DNA of 64,000 nt from Pseudoips prasinana (taxonomy: Eukaryota; Arthropoda; Insecta; Lepidoptera; Nolidae): contig OX621252.1 of assembly GCA_951640165.1 (NCBI GenBank), positions 23,147,934-23,211,933 on the forward strand, in the 5' to 3' direction. Below the pieces are notes generated by a model, which saw only the letters and a program-made list of their open reading frames with translations, was not told the DNA's origin and did no database searches. The position numbers and the translations under genes were made by a program. The number at the start of each line of letters is the position of its first letter. Position 1 is the stretch's first letter. Shown in pieces: positions 30,786 to 40,611 of the stretch.

Positions 30786-31011
30786 GGTCCAATTAGAGTA
30801 ATTATTTAGTAGGCAAACACAATATATGCTCGATCGGTTGTCTGAATGCTTATTATTTTAGATTATATTTAGGTATACAAAAGAAAAACTTCGAAACAAT
30901 AACATTATTCATTTTGAGACAGAGTCAATAATTTTAAATTAAGTATATGATAGCAATCATTTACAGATAGTTCACGTAACACATTTATATAAAACAATCT
31001 GACATCATCGT

Positions 31012-31250
31012 TTTCAGCCTGGTATCATCTACTGCTGGACATAGGCATACCGTAAAAGTTTCTAACGTTACCATTTGGAGGGAATGCCGTAGTCACCGCG
31101 CTTGGCATGCGAGTTGGCGACCGCAGTTAGGTGGTAGTTAGTACACAGGAGGCGCTGCTGCCCGAACACCTGGTGTATCCCTAAGTCGCCTTTTACGACA
31201 CCCACGGGATGGTGTGGGGTGCAGTGTTATTCTTTCTGGACCAGAAACCA
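31012..31250 (-). mobile_element. SINE-J-like element, variant
   Basis: CCTGGTATCATCTACTGCTG, ACCATTTGGAGGGAATGCCG, GTTGGCGACCGCAGTTAGGT, CACAGGAGGCGCTGCTGCCC and ACACCCACGGGATGG. Closest relative here: 27280-27505. Confidence 0.65.
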
Positions 31251-31427
31251 AACGCAATTATTGACTGGACTTAAATTGTGCAACCGTTAGGCGCTACCCA
31301 GAGTTCACTCATAGAGTAGCTGGAGCTAAAGCGGATGACGGTAGAGTTCGACTCGACCCCAACATCTTACTTTAACGCAGTTCTATTTACCTGCAACTTA
31401 TTATTTTCAGTACTTCCAATTAACGCG

Positions 31428-31690
31428 CCTGTTGGCGTGGTTGGCAAATGCTTGCTTTCCACGCCGGAGGTCGTGGGTTTGATTCCCACCCAGGACAGAT
31501 ATTTGTGTCCATGAACATCTGTTGTTCCTGAGTCTGGGTGTAATTATCTATATAAGTATGTATTTACAAAAGAAAAGTAGTATATGTATTGTATCAGTTA
31601 TCTGATTTCCATAGTACAGCTCTGCTTCGTTTGGGATCAGGTGACCTTGTGTAAATAATATCCCAGGATATTATTACTATTATTAATTCG
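31428..31690 (+). mobile_element. SINE-A, full length
   Basis: GCCTGTTGGCGTGGTTGGCA, TTCCACGCCGGAGGTCGTGG, the B-box-like GGTTTGATTCCCACC, CCTGAGTCTGGGTGTAATTA and a TATTACTATTATTA tail. It is one of the least diverged copies. Confidence 0.88.
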
Positions 31691-31749
31691 AATTGCTTAT
31701 ACTGAAAAAGATAATCTTAGAAATTCCGCGTAATGACGCTATTTTAGTT

Positions 31750-32018
31750 GGTAATCCAACTTATGAAGAATTACCCGCTAGTTTTGATTTTAATCAAACG
31801 TAAAGTACATACGGTTGATGAAGTTAATACGGTTTATGACAACACCTGCAAAGGGAAATATACATTTTATTTATATCGTTTGTCGCCCTCTGATATAAAA
31901 AAATGTATATTTCCCTTTGCAGGTGTTGTCATAAATCGTATTAGCTTCATCAACCGTATGCACTTTAGGTTTGATTAAAATCAAAACTAGCGAGAAATTC
32001 TTCATTAGTTGGATTACC
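31750..32018. mobile_element. Long foldback element
   Basis: Arms 31750-31868 and 31901-32018 are complementary over about 118 bp, with roughly one mismatch in ten and a 32-base spacer. The ends are GGTAATCCAACT and AGTTGGATTACC. No clear target duplication. The 76-codon frame across it is a by-product of the palindrome. Confidence 0.85.
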
Positions 32019-32021
32019 CCC

Positions 32022-32150
32022 ACCCCAATGAGATCTGGCGACCTTACTCACACTCGGAAACACAACATTAAATTATTAATGTTATTATTAAGGAATGTCT
32101 TCTGTAAGGTGGAGGTACTTCCCCAGTCGGGCTGCTCTTTGAGCGAATGA
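32022..32150 (-). repeat. Repeat-G copy
   Basis: CACCCCAATGAGATCTGGCG, GAAACACAACATTAAATTAT and ACTTCCCCAGTCGGGCTGC are the complement of 41985-42130. It abuts the foldback. A SINE-H head scrap (CGCCACACGTACAG) follows near 32172 and a repeat-Q scrap near 32225-32265. Confidence 0.55.
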
Positions 32151-32269
32151 ACGCTATGCCCTACCTCTCTTAGAACCTTGCGCCACACGTACAGTTCTTT
32201 ATTGGACTAGTTTCTCTTTCCCGTTTGTCCCGTTTTACCCTTTGGGTACGGAACCCTAAAAAATAAAAG

Positions 32270-32870
32270 TGTTGCTTATAAATCTCTGTGGCAGCTTACT
32301 AGGAAGCTGACACAATCTGCGACCTGTATGCATACGGTTAACCACAATATCTACGTGCTACTGCAATGCTACCCGTACTAGTGGAACTCGATCGAATTTT
32401 CGTGATCGAGTGATGGCAGATCGAGAGAGAATTAGATAAATATTACTGACACATTTGTTACACAATGAAGTCTGGCATATTTTAGTGATGTTTTCTGAAC
32501 TTAACTTCTACTAAAGTATGCCATCCTTAGGTCAAATAATACCAACATTATAAAAATAGGCATCGTCGTTTCATGTCATAATGTTTATATGCCATTACTG
32601 AGCTAGCGACTTTATGATGTAATGTATTTTTTTAATCGCAGACAGTTTTTAGTGTGTTTCGTCACGACGCAAAGTCTAGCATGTAATAATCTAGCCAGCG
32701 TATAAAAACCTGATAGCATTAAGTCTCTCTTCTATAAATGTTCCTGTATATTTATAGAGGATATGCGTTTTAGAGATTTTCTAAGTTAAAATTGTGTGCG
32801 TACATTGATTTTGGCAGGTATATGGATATTTCAATATGGATATTTCAGATTGGGTCTTTGTAACCTGCAC
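32270..32870. other. No recognised feature
   Basis: AT-rich sequence without a match elsewhere in the window and without a supported ORF. Confidence 0.3.
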
Positions 32871-32871
32871 A

Positions 32872-32992
32872 TCCAGCTACCCTAATCTGTCAAATTTCTT
32901 TTATAGATCTTCAACTTTATCACGTAAGCATAAGGTTCACTTTCTATTGGAGAAATTTGACAGATTGAGGTAGCTTGATGTGTACATAAATA
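32872..32992. mobile_element. MITE-T1, both termini lost
   Basis: CACATCCAGCTACCCTAATC and GAGGTAGCTTGATGTG are the inner arms. The outer CAGACGCCAG is missing on both sides, an unusual symmetric loss. Confidence 0.75.
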
Positions 32993-32999
32993 TTACTGA

Positions 33000-33930
33000 A
33001 AAAATAATCTAGGAGAAAAGGTGTCACTGTAGTACAATTACGAAATATATTTTTCACGGACATAAATAAGATGTTCGATCGCGCTTCCACATGAGGGAAC
33101 TAATAAATACCTATAATGACATTATAAACATTGAACAATCAAATTCAAGAGAGTCGACCCGTGGCCACGGCTGGTGGAATCCATGCCGAACCAAACCAAA
33201 AAGAAATGATTTGTCTTAATTTGTTATCGCGATCGAGACCCGTGTCCGCAATATATGGAAATGTGTGAAGTTTGAAAACACGAATAAAAAACAAGACAAG
33301 CACTTTTTTATTTCATTGGATAATTATCATTGGAACCTCACTTCAATGAAAATTGTATATTTATGAACTACCTTTTACGTCAACATACGTCCGTAAACGA
33401 TCTAAAAGGATATAACACCTTCCATCTTCGTCTAATATCTACAAAAGGAGCTTCAATAATCTTACCAGTAGTAGGGGCGCCGCGAAGCCACTTTCATAGC
33501 CGTAATAAAAAGTTTTCATTGGCCCCCTCAACTCCGTCGGAGGTTTAACTCCAGTTTAACTTTATCTCAGTTTTACGGCCCAAGTATATGCAGGTGTGTT
33601 GCAAAATCGCGAATATTTCCTTGAAATAATAAATTAAACTGAGTTACGGGAAAATCCTTGGTTCTGTTTATTGTTTACACGGTCCAATCCCTTCGAGTTT
33701 TACTTGGTTCGTTTGTGCTTTAGTAAAAATACTGATTGCTTCGTTTGTCTACCGATTGTATAGGTAAGCTACCTATACAATCGCAGATCCTGGGTACAAA
33801 TACAGGGTTGGGCCAAAAAGTTTTAATGGGTTTTTCTGGCAAGAAAAAGCCTCCCGTTCGTCGCGTAGCACCTAATTCATCCATCCTATATATGGACCCT
33901 CTTCACTCTGTTTCTGTACAGACTTTAATA
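33000..33930. other. Unassigned stretch with a 14-bp palindrome
   Basis: At 33753-33783, CGATTGTATAGGTA and its complement are separated by AGC. The frames at 33330-33548 and 33736-33999 show no motif I know. Confidence 0.3.
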
Positions 33931-33989
33931 TTTGGACTGGTTATTACACTCAGACACAAAACAAATAATCTTGACACAAGGTGGGGGTG

Positions 33990-34155
33990 GAATCTTTGAG
34001 TGATGAGCACGATTATTTGTTCTGTGTCTGGGTTTAATTTGTGTATAATATGTATGTATTTAGAAATATGTTGATTAGTTGTCTGGCCATAGTACTGGCT
34101 CTGCCTAGTTTGGGATCAGGTGCTGTGTTAGTTGTCCCAAGATATTTATTTATTT
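33990..34155 (+). mobile_element. SINE-D fragment
   Basis: GTGATGAGCACGATTATTTG, TTCTGTGTCTGGGTTTAATT, GTATGTATTTAGAAATATG, TCTGGCCATAGTACTGGCTC and AGTTTGGGATCAGGTG. The head is missing. Other copies: 45635-45855 and 50040-50275. Confidence 0.7.
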
Positions 34156-34159
34156 AGTA

Positions 34160-34400
34160 GCAGCCTGGAGTCAGAAGTTGGCGTTTTATACGCCCGTGCC
34201 TAGCACGTAAAATTGTCGGTCCTTGTCTGATGGCCCCTGGTCGTGACGGATAGCCGTCCCCTAGGATTATGAGAGTGACGAAATGAAGTATGGACCCGTG
34301 TTTGCAGATTCCCTTCTGGATTATAATATCTATTATTAATATCTTCGTAGTTGGCTAGTCTCCGTTCAGATCAGTCGCCCTAGAAGAAAATCGGGCGCTA
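34160..34400 (+). mobile_element. SINE-F body, diverged
   Basis: GAGTCAGAAGTTGGCG, CGCCCGTGCCTAGCACGTAA, GTCGGTCCTTGTCTGATGGC, GAGAGTGACGAAATGAAGTA and GTAGTTGGCTAGTCTCCGTT follow the order of 59660-59885. Confidence 0.6.
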
Positions 34401-34439
34401 GCACAAAAAATATTGTATTCTGTTAGAATTTCAGCCAGT

Positions 34440-34593
34440 GTTATAAAGGCGAAAGTTTGTGAGTGTGTGACTGCGTATGTTTGTTACTTCTTCACGTCTA
34501 AACAGCTGAAGCGATTTTAATAAAATTTGGTATGGAGTTAGCTGACACCCTGGATTAACACATAGGCTATAATTTATAAAGTTTAGCGCGAGT
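34440..34593 (+). mobile_element. Helitron, 3' end lost
   Basis: GTTATAAAGGCGAAAGTTTG, TTACTTCTTCACGTCTAAAC, GATTTTAATAAAATTTGGTA and AACACATAGGCTATAATTTA. It fades at GTTTAGCGCGAGTATAAAG, where a CGCGG hairpin would be expected. Confidence 0.65.
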
Positions 34594-34978
34594 ATAAAGT
34601 TCTTTATTATCAACTAAACAATTACAACATATTTTCGCTCTGTCTCTGGGACTGGGCGTGAGCTTGTACCCAAGAAGACAGTGCCTTCCATAAAACTGGG
34701 TTACAATATTTGTTTAGTATATGTAATTAAATTTGAAGTAAGTTTTAAAATTAATTAGAAAGAATATAAACTAAGGAGAAAGAGATAGTTACACAAGATA
34801 CAGTCACAAGTTGTGGTGTGCATATATGAGTGTGGGATGGTGACGTGTTTATTGTGATTGTATTATTTAATGACTATTAGGAGTAACTCCGTTTGATCAT
34901 GGTTAAGGCATTTTAGCCATCGTAGAATGGTTTGTTTAAATTTGTAAAGTCTAAGAGTCCCTATATTTGGTTCAGTCT

Positions 34979-35329
34979 ACGAATGACTGATTCGCGAAAT
35001 GACTACATGGTCTGTAATTGACCAATTCTTGAAATTTTCAATTCTTTGAATGACTGATTAACCAACCTGACTGATGAACCATTACATAGCATTTTATTTA
35101 CGAGATTCCTATTCAAACTACTAACTGTTCTTAGAATTGAAAAATCTGTCATTTGTGGAATCAGTCAATTGTAGAATCGGTCTTTTGTAGAATCAGTCTT
35201 TTCTATAATCAGACATTTGTAGAATCAGTCATTTGTAGAATCAGTCATTTAAAGAATTGTATATTTCAAGAATTGGTCAATTACAGACCATGTAGTCATT
35301 TCGCGATTTAGTAATTCCTAGACTAAACC
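34979..35329. mobile_element. hAT-type MITE with 8-bp target duplication
   Basis: CTATATTT stands at 34971-34978 and 35330-35337. The ends are GGTTCAGTCTA and TAGACTAAACC. Arms of about 85 bp include TCGCGAAATGACTACATGGT and CTGTAATTGACCAATTCTTG with complements. The middle holds a run of GAATCAGTCATTTGTA-like units. An 8-bp duplication suggests a hAT transposase in trans. Confidence 0.88.
35145..35265. repeat. 16-bp tandem run inside the hAT MITE
   Basis: About seven variants of AGAATCAGTCATTTGT follow one another. The related word GAATGACTGATT also occurs in the arms. Repeated subterminal words are known in hAT elements as transposase-binding sites. That role here is inference. Confidence 0.7.
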
Positions 35330-35374
35330 CTATATTTATTGTTTTTGGAAAGGTTGGGATTTTATTATATATTC

Positions 35375-35722
35375 TTGGGATGATGAAACTATAGTGGCAT
35401 AATAAAGACCAGCTATCTGCGCGGGACATATTGCAGTGAACAAGTGTGTGTGCAAACACAAGTGCAGTTCCTATTCTCTTACTCTCATAAACCGATGGGA
35501 CAGTTAGCCGACGCGACCGTAAAGAGTTGAGGTACAGAAACGACGTACGTGCTCTCCGAGGCACGGGTGGTAACACCCCCGATTTACAGAACTCTGGCTG
35601 ATACTGAGAATTTTTCTTAGCAGAAAAACCTCTCTATAGCGTTTTATTGGCCAGACCCCGGATTTTAACCCAGAACCTCATTTTCTGAGGTTAAACACGC
35701 TACCGATAGACCAACGAGGCAA
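35375..35722 (-). mobile_element. SINE-F, near full length
   Basis: On minus it starts ATTGCCTCGTTGGTCTATCG, then the B-box-like GGGTTAAAATCCGGGG, CTGCTAAGAAAAATTCTCAG, TCCCATCGGTTTATGAGAGT and GTTTGCACACACACTTG. The small frame at 35277-35576 is an artefact. Confidence 0.78.
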
Positions 35723-35724
35723 TC

Positions 35725-36315
35725 AATAAAAATAACCCTAGCCTTAAAAACCATTCTGAAGTTTTTCTTTTTAATCTTTATAGGAAAGAAAAGGATTTTA
35801 TCACACAGTGATGATATAACCGTCATAAATAACAACGGCAATAATTACAAATTAGAAAATAAAACAAAGTACTTTATTAAATAACATAATAAAATAAAAC
35901 TTACGGTCTATTACTAACACCTAGACTAACTCTTTCGTAAAGCTTCTTGGCTTTTAAAAATAACTCACACTGTACTTGTACATGTATTTAGCTGCAAACA
36001 CATTCATCTTCGAATGTCATATTTGCCTATAGGTATAGGCAAATATGACATTCGAAGACTTAGCTTTTGACTTTACTTGACCATATTTTACTATAAACCC
36101 TTAATCCTTCAATGTTATAATAAGTTCCCACCTCATTTAAAACTATTAGTTGTAATAAACCAACGAATTACGAGTATGAAGATTTGTTACAGCCGATTGT
36201 TACAGCCGATTTAGGGTTAAATAAACGGCATTGATAATGCATTCTTGCAATGATGTACGAACTAACTACCAGTATAGTAAAACGAAGTTTAAGAGACCAT
36301 TATTACACTTAACAC
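35725..36315. other. Unassigned DNA holding a strong palindrome
   Basis: Apart from the palindrome at 36008-36057 I see no repeat and no supported ORF. Confidence 0.3.
36008..36057. repeat. 24-bp perfect palindrome, 2-base spacer
   Basis: CTTCGAATGTCATATTTGCC at 36008 begins an arm ending CTATA at 36031. The exact complement runs 36034-36057, with GG between. It is nearly ideal for cruciform or hairpin formation and has no mismatch. Confidence 0.9.
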
Positions 36316-36488
36316 TTAACTTTTGAGTTAAGACGTTATTCATTATGCAATATTTCAAATAAGTAGCTCAGTACACCTGGTAAGTGTTTTACGTTTAGCT
36401 CTGACTTTGGTGTTAGACGGTATTATTAATGCTGTGTTTCTATATGAGAGTTAAAAATTATTGAGATTTATATAGCATATTGATACTG

Positions 36489-36966
36489 ACGGTCACCGTA
36501 GCTTAGTTTTTAAGTGCTCCTGCCTACGAAGCTGGTGGTCCTGGGTTCGAATCCCGGTAAGTGAAAATATTTGTTGATGAGCACGAATAAGTTCACAGGC
36601 GAACCAAAGTAACCGACATAGCCCAAAGCATTGCCAAACTGAAGTGGCAGTGGGCAGGGCACATAGCTCGTAGAACTGACGGCCGATAGGGCAGAAAGGT
36701 TCTCGAGTGGCGACCACGAACCGGAAGACGCAGCGTGGGCAGGCCTCCTACACGGTGGACCGACGATCTTGTGCCGGTCGCGGGAAGCCGCTGGATGCGG
36801 GCAGCGCAGGACCGGCTATTGTGGAGATCCTTGGGGGAGGCCTTTGTTCAGCAGTGGACGTCTTTCGGCTGATATGATGATATCGTCGCCTGGTACCCAT
36901 AGTACAAGCTTTGCTTAGTTTGTGGCTTGGATGACCTGTGTGACACTGTCCCTAGATATTATTAAA
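36489..36966 (+). mobile_element. SINE-B split by an RTE1 tail
   Basis: The head (36489-36598) has GACGGTCACCGTAGCTTAGT and GGTTCGAATCCCGG. The end (36884-36966) has CGTCGCCTGGTACCCATAGT and GTCCCTAGATATTATTA. About 75 bp of normal SINE-B body between CACGAATA and ATCGTCGCC are missing, so the insertion came with a deletion. Confidence 0.85.
36599..36883 (+). pseudogene. RTE1 LINE, best C-terminal copy with 3' tail
   Basis: Plus-strand codons include VTDIAQSIAKLKWQWAGHIA, then R-TDGR, GRKVLEWRPRTGRRSVGR, WTDDLV, GSRWMRAAQDRPLWRSLGEA and FVQQWTSFG, followed by GATATGATGAT. It reads almost without error, making it the reference for the other RTE1 relics. It is 5'-truncated as usual. Sharing the KWQWAGHIAR style with RTE-clade reverse transcriptases is known from memory. 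Confidence 0.8.
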
Positions 36967-37016
36967 TATTAAAAAAAAACTCTGACTTTTGTGTTAAGAC
37001 GGTATTATTAATGCTG

Positions 37017-37271
37017 CTGTGTGGTGACGGCGACAAATATCAGAATCAGAATATCATCACCCCATCTCATCCCGTGGGGGGCGTAGACGTCGACCCGAGG
37101 GAATATCTACCAGAGGATGGGCAGCAGCTTCCTTCTGATTACTATGACCATCTTACTGCGATCGCCAACCCGCCTGCCAAGCGTGGCGATTATGGCATAT
37201 CCCCCCAAGACGATTCTTGAGGGAGGCTTGTCCAGCAGTGGACTCATTTAGCTGTAATGATGATGATGATG
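37017..37271 (+). mobile_element. SINE-J, full length, 10-bp target duplications
   Basis: ATTAATGCTG stands at 37007-37016 and 37272-37281. The element runs CTGTGTGGTGACGGCGAC to TTAGCTGTAATGATGATGAT. It carries GTGGGGGGCGTAGACGTCGA and CTGCGATCGCCAACCCGCC. The last 60 bp, CTTGTCCAGCAGTGGACTC to (GATGAT)n, resemble the RTE1 3' end. This copy sets the strand for the family. Confidence 0.88.
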
Positions 37272-37539
37272 ATTAATGCTGTGTTTCTATATGCGAGTTA
37301 AATATTATTGAGATTTAAATAGCATATTTGCACTTAACTCTGTATTCAAAATGCCATTAAAGAAGGCATCCTTATAAAATATTTAAATAGGCAATCCAAT
37401 TAAACTAATGCAGTGATCTAAAAGCATTTTTACAATAACTTTCACCTCCGAGTTAAGACTGTATTCTTAATGCAATATTAATATGCGAGTTAAGTAATGT
37501 TGAGATTTAAAAAGCGTATTTGAATATAACTCTATGAAT

Positions 37540-38275
37540 TATGGTTAAATACGTTTTATTCGTGATGCAATCTTTTAATATACTCGGTATATAAAGGGAC
37601 TCTATCAACATACAACTTCGGGGCTCCATCTGCGAGTAAGTACACTTATATTTAGGCGGTATCTCGAAATAGACAGTTAACATAAACATTTACCATAGTA
37701 TAATTTTAAAACTGTTATATGGAACTTAAGTAAATTTGGTTTGATACTCAAAAGTTCCATTACATTAGCTCAGTTATCTCTACAAGTAACTCATACGTAG
37801 TTAATCTAATGTATTACTTTTAACACATAAATATGAAGAAAAAATCCGTACAAACCATTCATCAACTTGCGTGTAGGCGGGACGTACCATAGGCGATTAC
37901 GCCGTCCATTAAAGCGCTATTAGAAACCCTATGTCATATGAATAAGGTTGGTTTTGGCTTCGTTATTCGTCAAAGTACCATCGAGAGCAGTGATGCAACT
38001 TACAAACGGGTGGAGCGTATTCTCTTGACAGATATTAATGACTAGCTATATGGGAAACCGTATACATTATTCAGCCTTATATCTATATACAAAGAACACT
38101 CTCGCTTTCTGAGTATATTAGGTAAGGTTGGATTTATTGCGTGATTTTGATATTTAGGTACTGAAGGTGTCTATCGTGTTATGTTACACAAAGGTTTGTC
38201 AGACAATCTTGTAATTAAGAAAATTTGTAAACAAAGAATCATGTTTCCCAACATCGATGTTTAGTTACCTAGTTA
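37540..38275. other. No recognised repeat
   Basis: Unassigned sequence. The 60-codon minus frame at 37507-37689 has no motif and overlaps the degenerate repeats. Confidence 0.3.
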
Positions 38276-38277
38276 TA

Positions 38278-38513
38278 GACGGTCACCGTAGCCTAGTTGG
38301 TAGAGCTCCTGCCTACGAAGCTGGTGATCCTGGGTTCGAATCCCGGTAAGTGCAAATATTTGTGTGATGAGCACGAATATTTGTTTCTGAGTCATGGATG
38401 TTTTCTATCTATATAAGTATGTATATCGTCGCCTGGTACCCATAGTACAAGCTTTGCTTAGTTTGGGGCTAGGATGATCTGTGTGACATTGTCCCGAGAT
38501 ATTATTATTATTA
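38278..38513 (+). mobile_element. SINE-B, near full length
   Basis: GACGGTCACCGTAGCCTAGT, TCCTGGGTTCGAATCCCGG, GAGTCATGGATGTTTTCTAT, GGTACCCATAGTACAAGCTT and GATGATCTGTGTGACATTG, with an ATTATTATTA tail. A short internal TATATAAGTAT unit is missing. Confidence 0.88.
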
Positions 38514-38724
38514 GTTATAAATTGTTTTACTGGTCCTGAAATGAATAGGCTTGTCTAATTTTAGGTTGTCACAGATATTCATAGTTGCTATTACTATGTC
38601 TACATATTATTGTACTATCCTCAACTAACAACCTCTTCACTACCCATAAAACAGGTTAATACATAAAAATAGACATAATTTCGAAATGATTTCCTGTTTC
38701 TTTTAAAGTCTGTTAATCTTACTT

Positions 38725-38935
38725 ATCGTATAGGCAGGGGTTACCCAGTGTTAGAGTTGTTAACGACAGTTGTCTAATGACTACAACAGGGGCCGATAGC
38801 TTACCGTGCTCTCAAAACACGGAGACGCTCAGAAATTAAACCACTTTGGCGGTCACCCATCTATGGACTGACCGCGATCCTAGTAGCTTAACCTCGCCGA
38901 TCACTTACGGACCGGTGAGAGCATGAGTGCCTCAT
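38725..38935 (-). mobile_element. 5S-SINE with complete head
   Basis: On minus it begins GCTCTCACCGGTCCGTAAGT, then GGTTAAGCTACTAGG, GCGGTCAGTCC and GATGGGTGACCGCC. These match 5S rRNA at box A, the segment after it and box C. The body follows with GAGCGTCTCCGTG. About 30 bp near the middle of the body are deleted. Confidence 0.82.
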
Positions 38936-39312
38936 TTAGTTAATAATACACACCACAATTATTTGCTTCATCGGTATAAACTGGGCCTTAGAATAACTAA
39001 CAGGTATGTTAACGCGTTGAATTAAATTATATTTACGGTTTATTACAGATTATAGGTACTTAATAGGTATATTAAGTAAGTACTTAAATTAAAGGTAATA
39101 AAATAATAATAAACATGGCGGATACTGTCAATAAATATCAAAGTGACCGGACACCGACTGCACCTCTGGTTACGCAATTTTGTTGCCCATTAACTATTAA
39201 ACAGAATGTAATCAATATTTCAACATATTATAGTTAAGTTTCCACCCGACTTGTTATGTATTTGGTGGTCTATACAGGGATGTATATGGAATTAGTTCCT
39301 ATGTTCTCTTTT

Positions 39313-39420
39313 TTAGGATTCCGTAGCCATACAACAAACGTGAATTTTTGCTCGTTTTTATAGATAATGGTACGGAACCCTACGTGCGCGAGTCCGACTC
39401 GAACTTGGCCGATTTTTTAC
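39313..39420 (+). repeat. Repeat-Q with large internal deletion
   Basis: TAGGATTCCGTA jumps directly to GCCATACAACAAACGTGAAT, then ACGGAACCCTACGTGCGCGA and CTTGGCCGATTTTTT. The central 180 bp are absent. Confidence 0.65.
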
Positions 39421-39559
39421 GTGAAACGTCTAAACTGCTTTGTTTCCTTAAACTATTTAAAGGAAGGAATTAATCAATTCGTTTAGAAAACATGTCTAGG
39501 TGGGGACTGTTGAGCAATCCCAAAATGGACTGCATTTTGGAGCATTGGTCCAATCCATT

Positions 39560-39725
39560 GCCTGACAATGGCATGTCCAACTAACAGCTTGTCCAGCCGA
39601 CCCTACCATATGTTCATGGCAGGATCTTAGGACTGCAAAACAAGCAGGGCAATCACTGTGGCCACGTTCCACAAAAATTTAACTAGTTTGCCATCGACAC
39701 GCTAAGATGAAGAAGAATTCGTTTA
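39560..39725 (+). pseudogene. Jockey-like ORF2 3' fragment
   Basis: It ends TGCCATCGACACGCTAAGAT plus GAAGAAGAA, the same ending as 40372-40400. Upstream, CTAGGACTGCAAAACA-like codons recall the extreme C-terminus. Too decayed for a reading frame. Confidence 0.45.
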
Positions 39726-39835
39726 TTTTTGTATGAATTCTTCGCGAACCGTTAATTTACTGCATTGTGAGCTAGACAAGTACAAGTCTATGTTAATACC
39801 AAAGTACTGAATAATTTAAATTAGAAATTTATTGA

Positions 39836-40400
39836 GTCTTGTCGGATCATCACAGGATGCCTTAAGCTCACGCCAGTTCAAAAACTGTATCGCGCCCCCA
39901 GCTGTTAGAAGGGAAGTAGCTAGTGATGTTGAGAGGTACAAGCATGAGACAGATAAAAAACACCCTCTTTATAACTTTACTCCAGCTCCCCAACGATTGA
40001 AAAGTCTTAAAAGTTTCCTGGCCACAGCTAAGATCGATGCACAAAAATCGAGGGCAACCTTGGCGAGATAAATTGGCACCTCCTCTGTTTGTCCCGCCAA
40101 AGGAAAAATTACCTCCGGGACATAATTTGCCATGGCCAACCTGGAGGACTTTTAATAGACTACGTACCCAGGTTGGTAGATCCAAAGAAATCATGCGCAA
40201 ATGGGGTTACATTCCCACATCACGAAACATCTGCGAGTGCGGCGTGACACCCCAAAGTATGGCAAATTTATCTGATTGCCCCTCTTGTCCAGTCTCTTGT
40301 TCCCTTTAGGACTTGTCGATTCCGCCAAAGCGATCAGCGTCGCCCAATTTTTAGAAGATAAAATATAATTCTTACCATCGACACGATAAGAAGAAGAAAA
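39836..40400 (+). pseudogene. Jockey-like LINE ORF2 C-terminus
   Basis: The first frame (to 40071) reads IAPPAVRREVASDVERYKHE and PLYNFTPAPQRLKSLKSFL. A shift near 40040-40070 leads to WRDKLAPPLFVPPKEKLPPG, TWRTFNRLRTQVGR, RKWGYIPTSRNICECGVTP and MANLSDCPSCPVSC. The NR-RT--GR---KWG------CECG---QTM-H----CP pattern is the cysteine/histidine end of Jockey/I-type ORF2 proteins. The 3' end is CCATCGACACGATAAGAAGA. Confidence 0.78.
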
Positions 40401-40432
40401 AGAGATTTATTATCGGTTATTAATAAATGAAT

Positions 40433-40540
40433 AATAATATCCTGGAACATTTTTCACACACGGCGATCTGATCCCAAACTAAACAGCTACTTGTACTACG
40501 GAAACCAGATAACAGATATATTACATATATTACTACTACA
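40433..40540 (-). mobile_element. SINE-A 3' fragment
   Basis: AATATCCTGGAACATTTTTC, CACACGGCGATCTGATCCC and GGAAACCAGATAACAGATAT, then the match ends at a TATTACTACTAC run. Confidence 0.6.
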
Positions 40541-40611
40541 AGTCGGTGGTCATAAAGAAATGTTGTGTGAAGTTGGTAATTATTTTATAATATGGTTGTT
40601 GTATTTTTGCC

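Larger units (their letters stand above)
36316..37540. repeat. Degenerate tandem repeats interrupted by SINEs
   Basis: GAGTTAAGAC-GTATT-TTAATGC and GCGAGTTAA-TATTGAGATTTA recur at about 36320, 36400, 36980/37272 and 37450. Insertions of SINE-B and SINE-J split the second and third units. The base unit appears to be roughly 80-170 bp, strongly diverged. Confidence 0.55.

Noticed and set aside
33330..33548. 72-codon frame in a repeat-free region
   Set aside because: No motif, no splice or promoter support, and a length expected by chance.
39868..40200. 110-codon minus-strand frame
   Set aside because: It is antisense to the Jockey-like ORF2 C-terminus, which carries the recognisable motifs.
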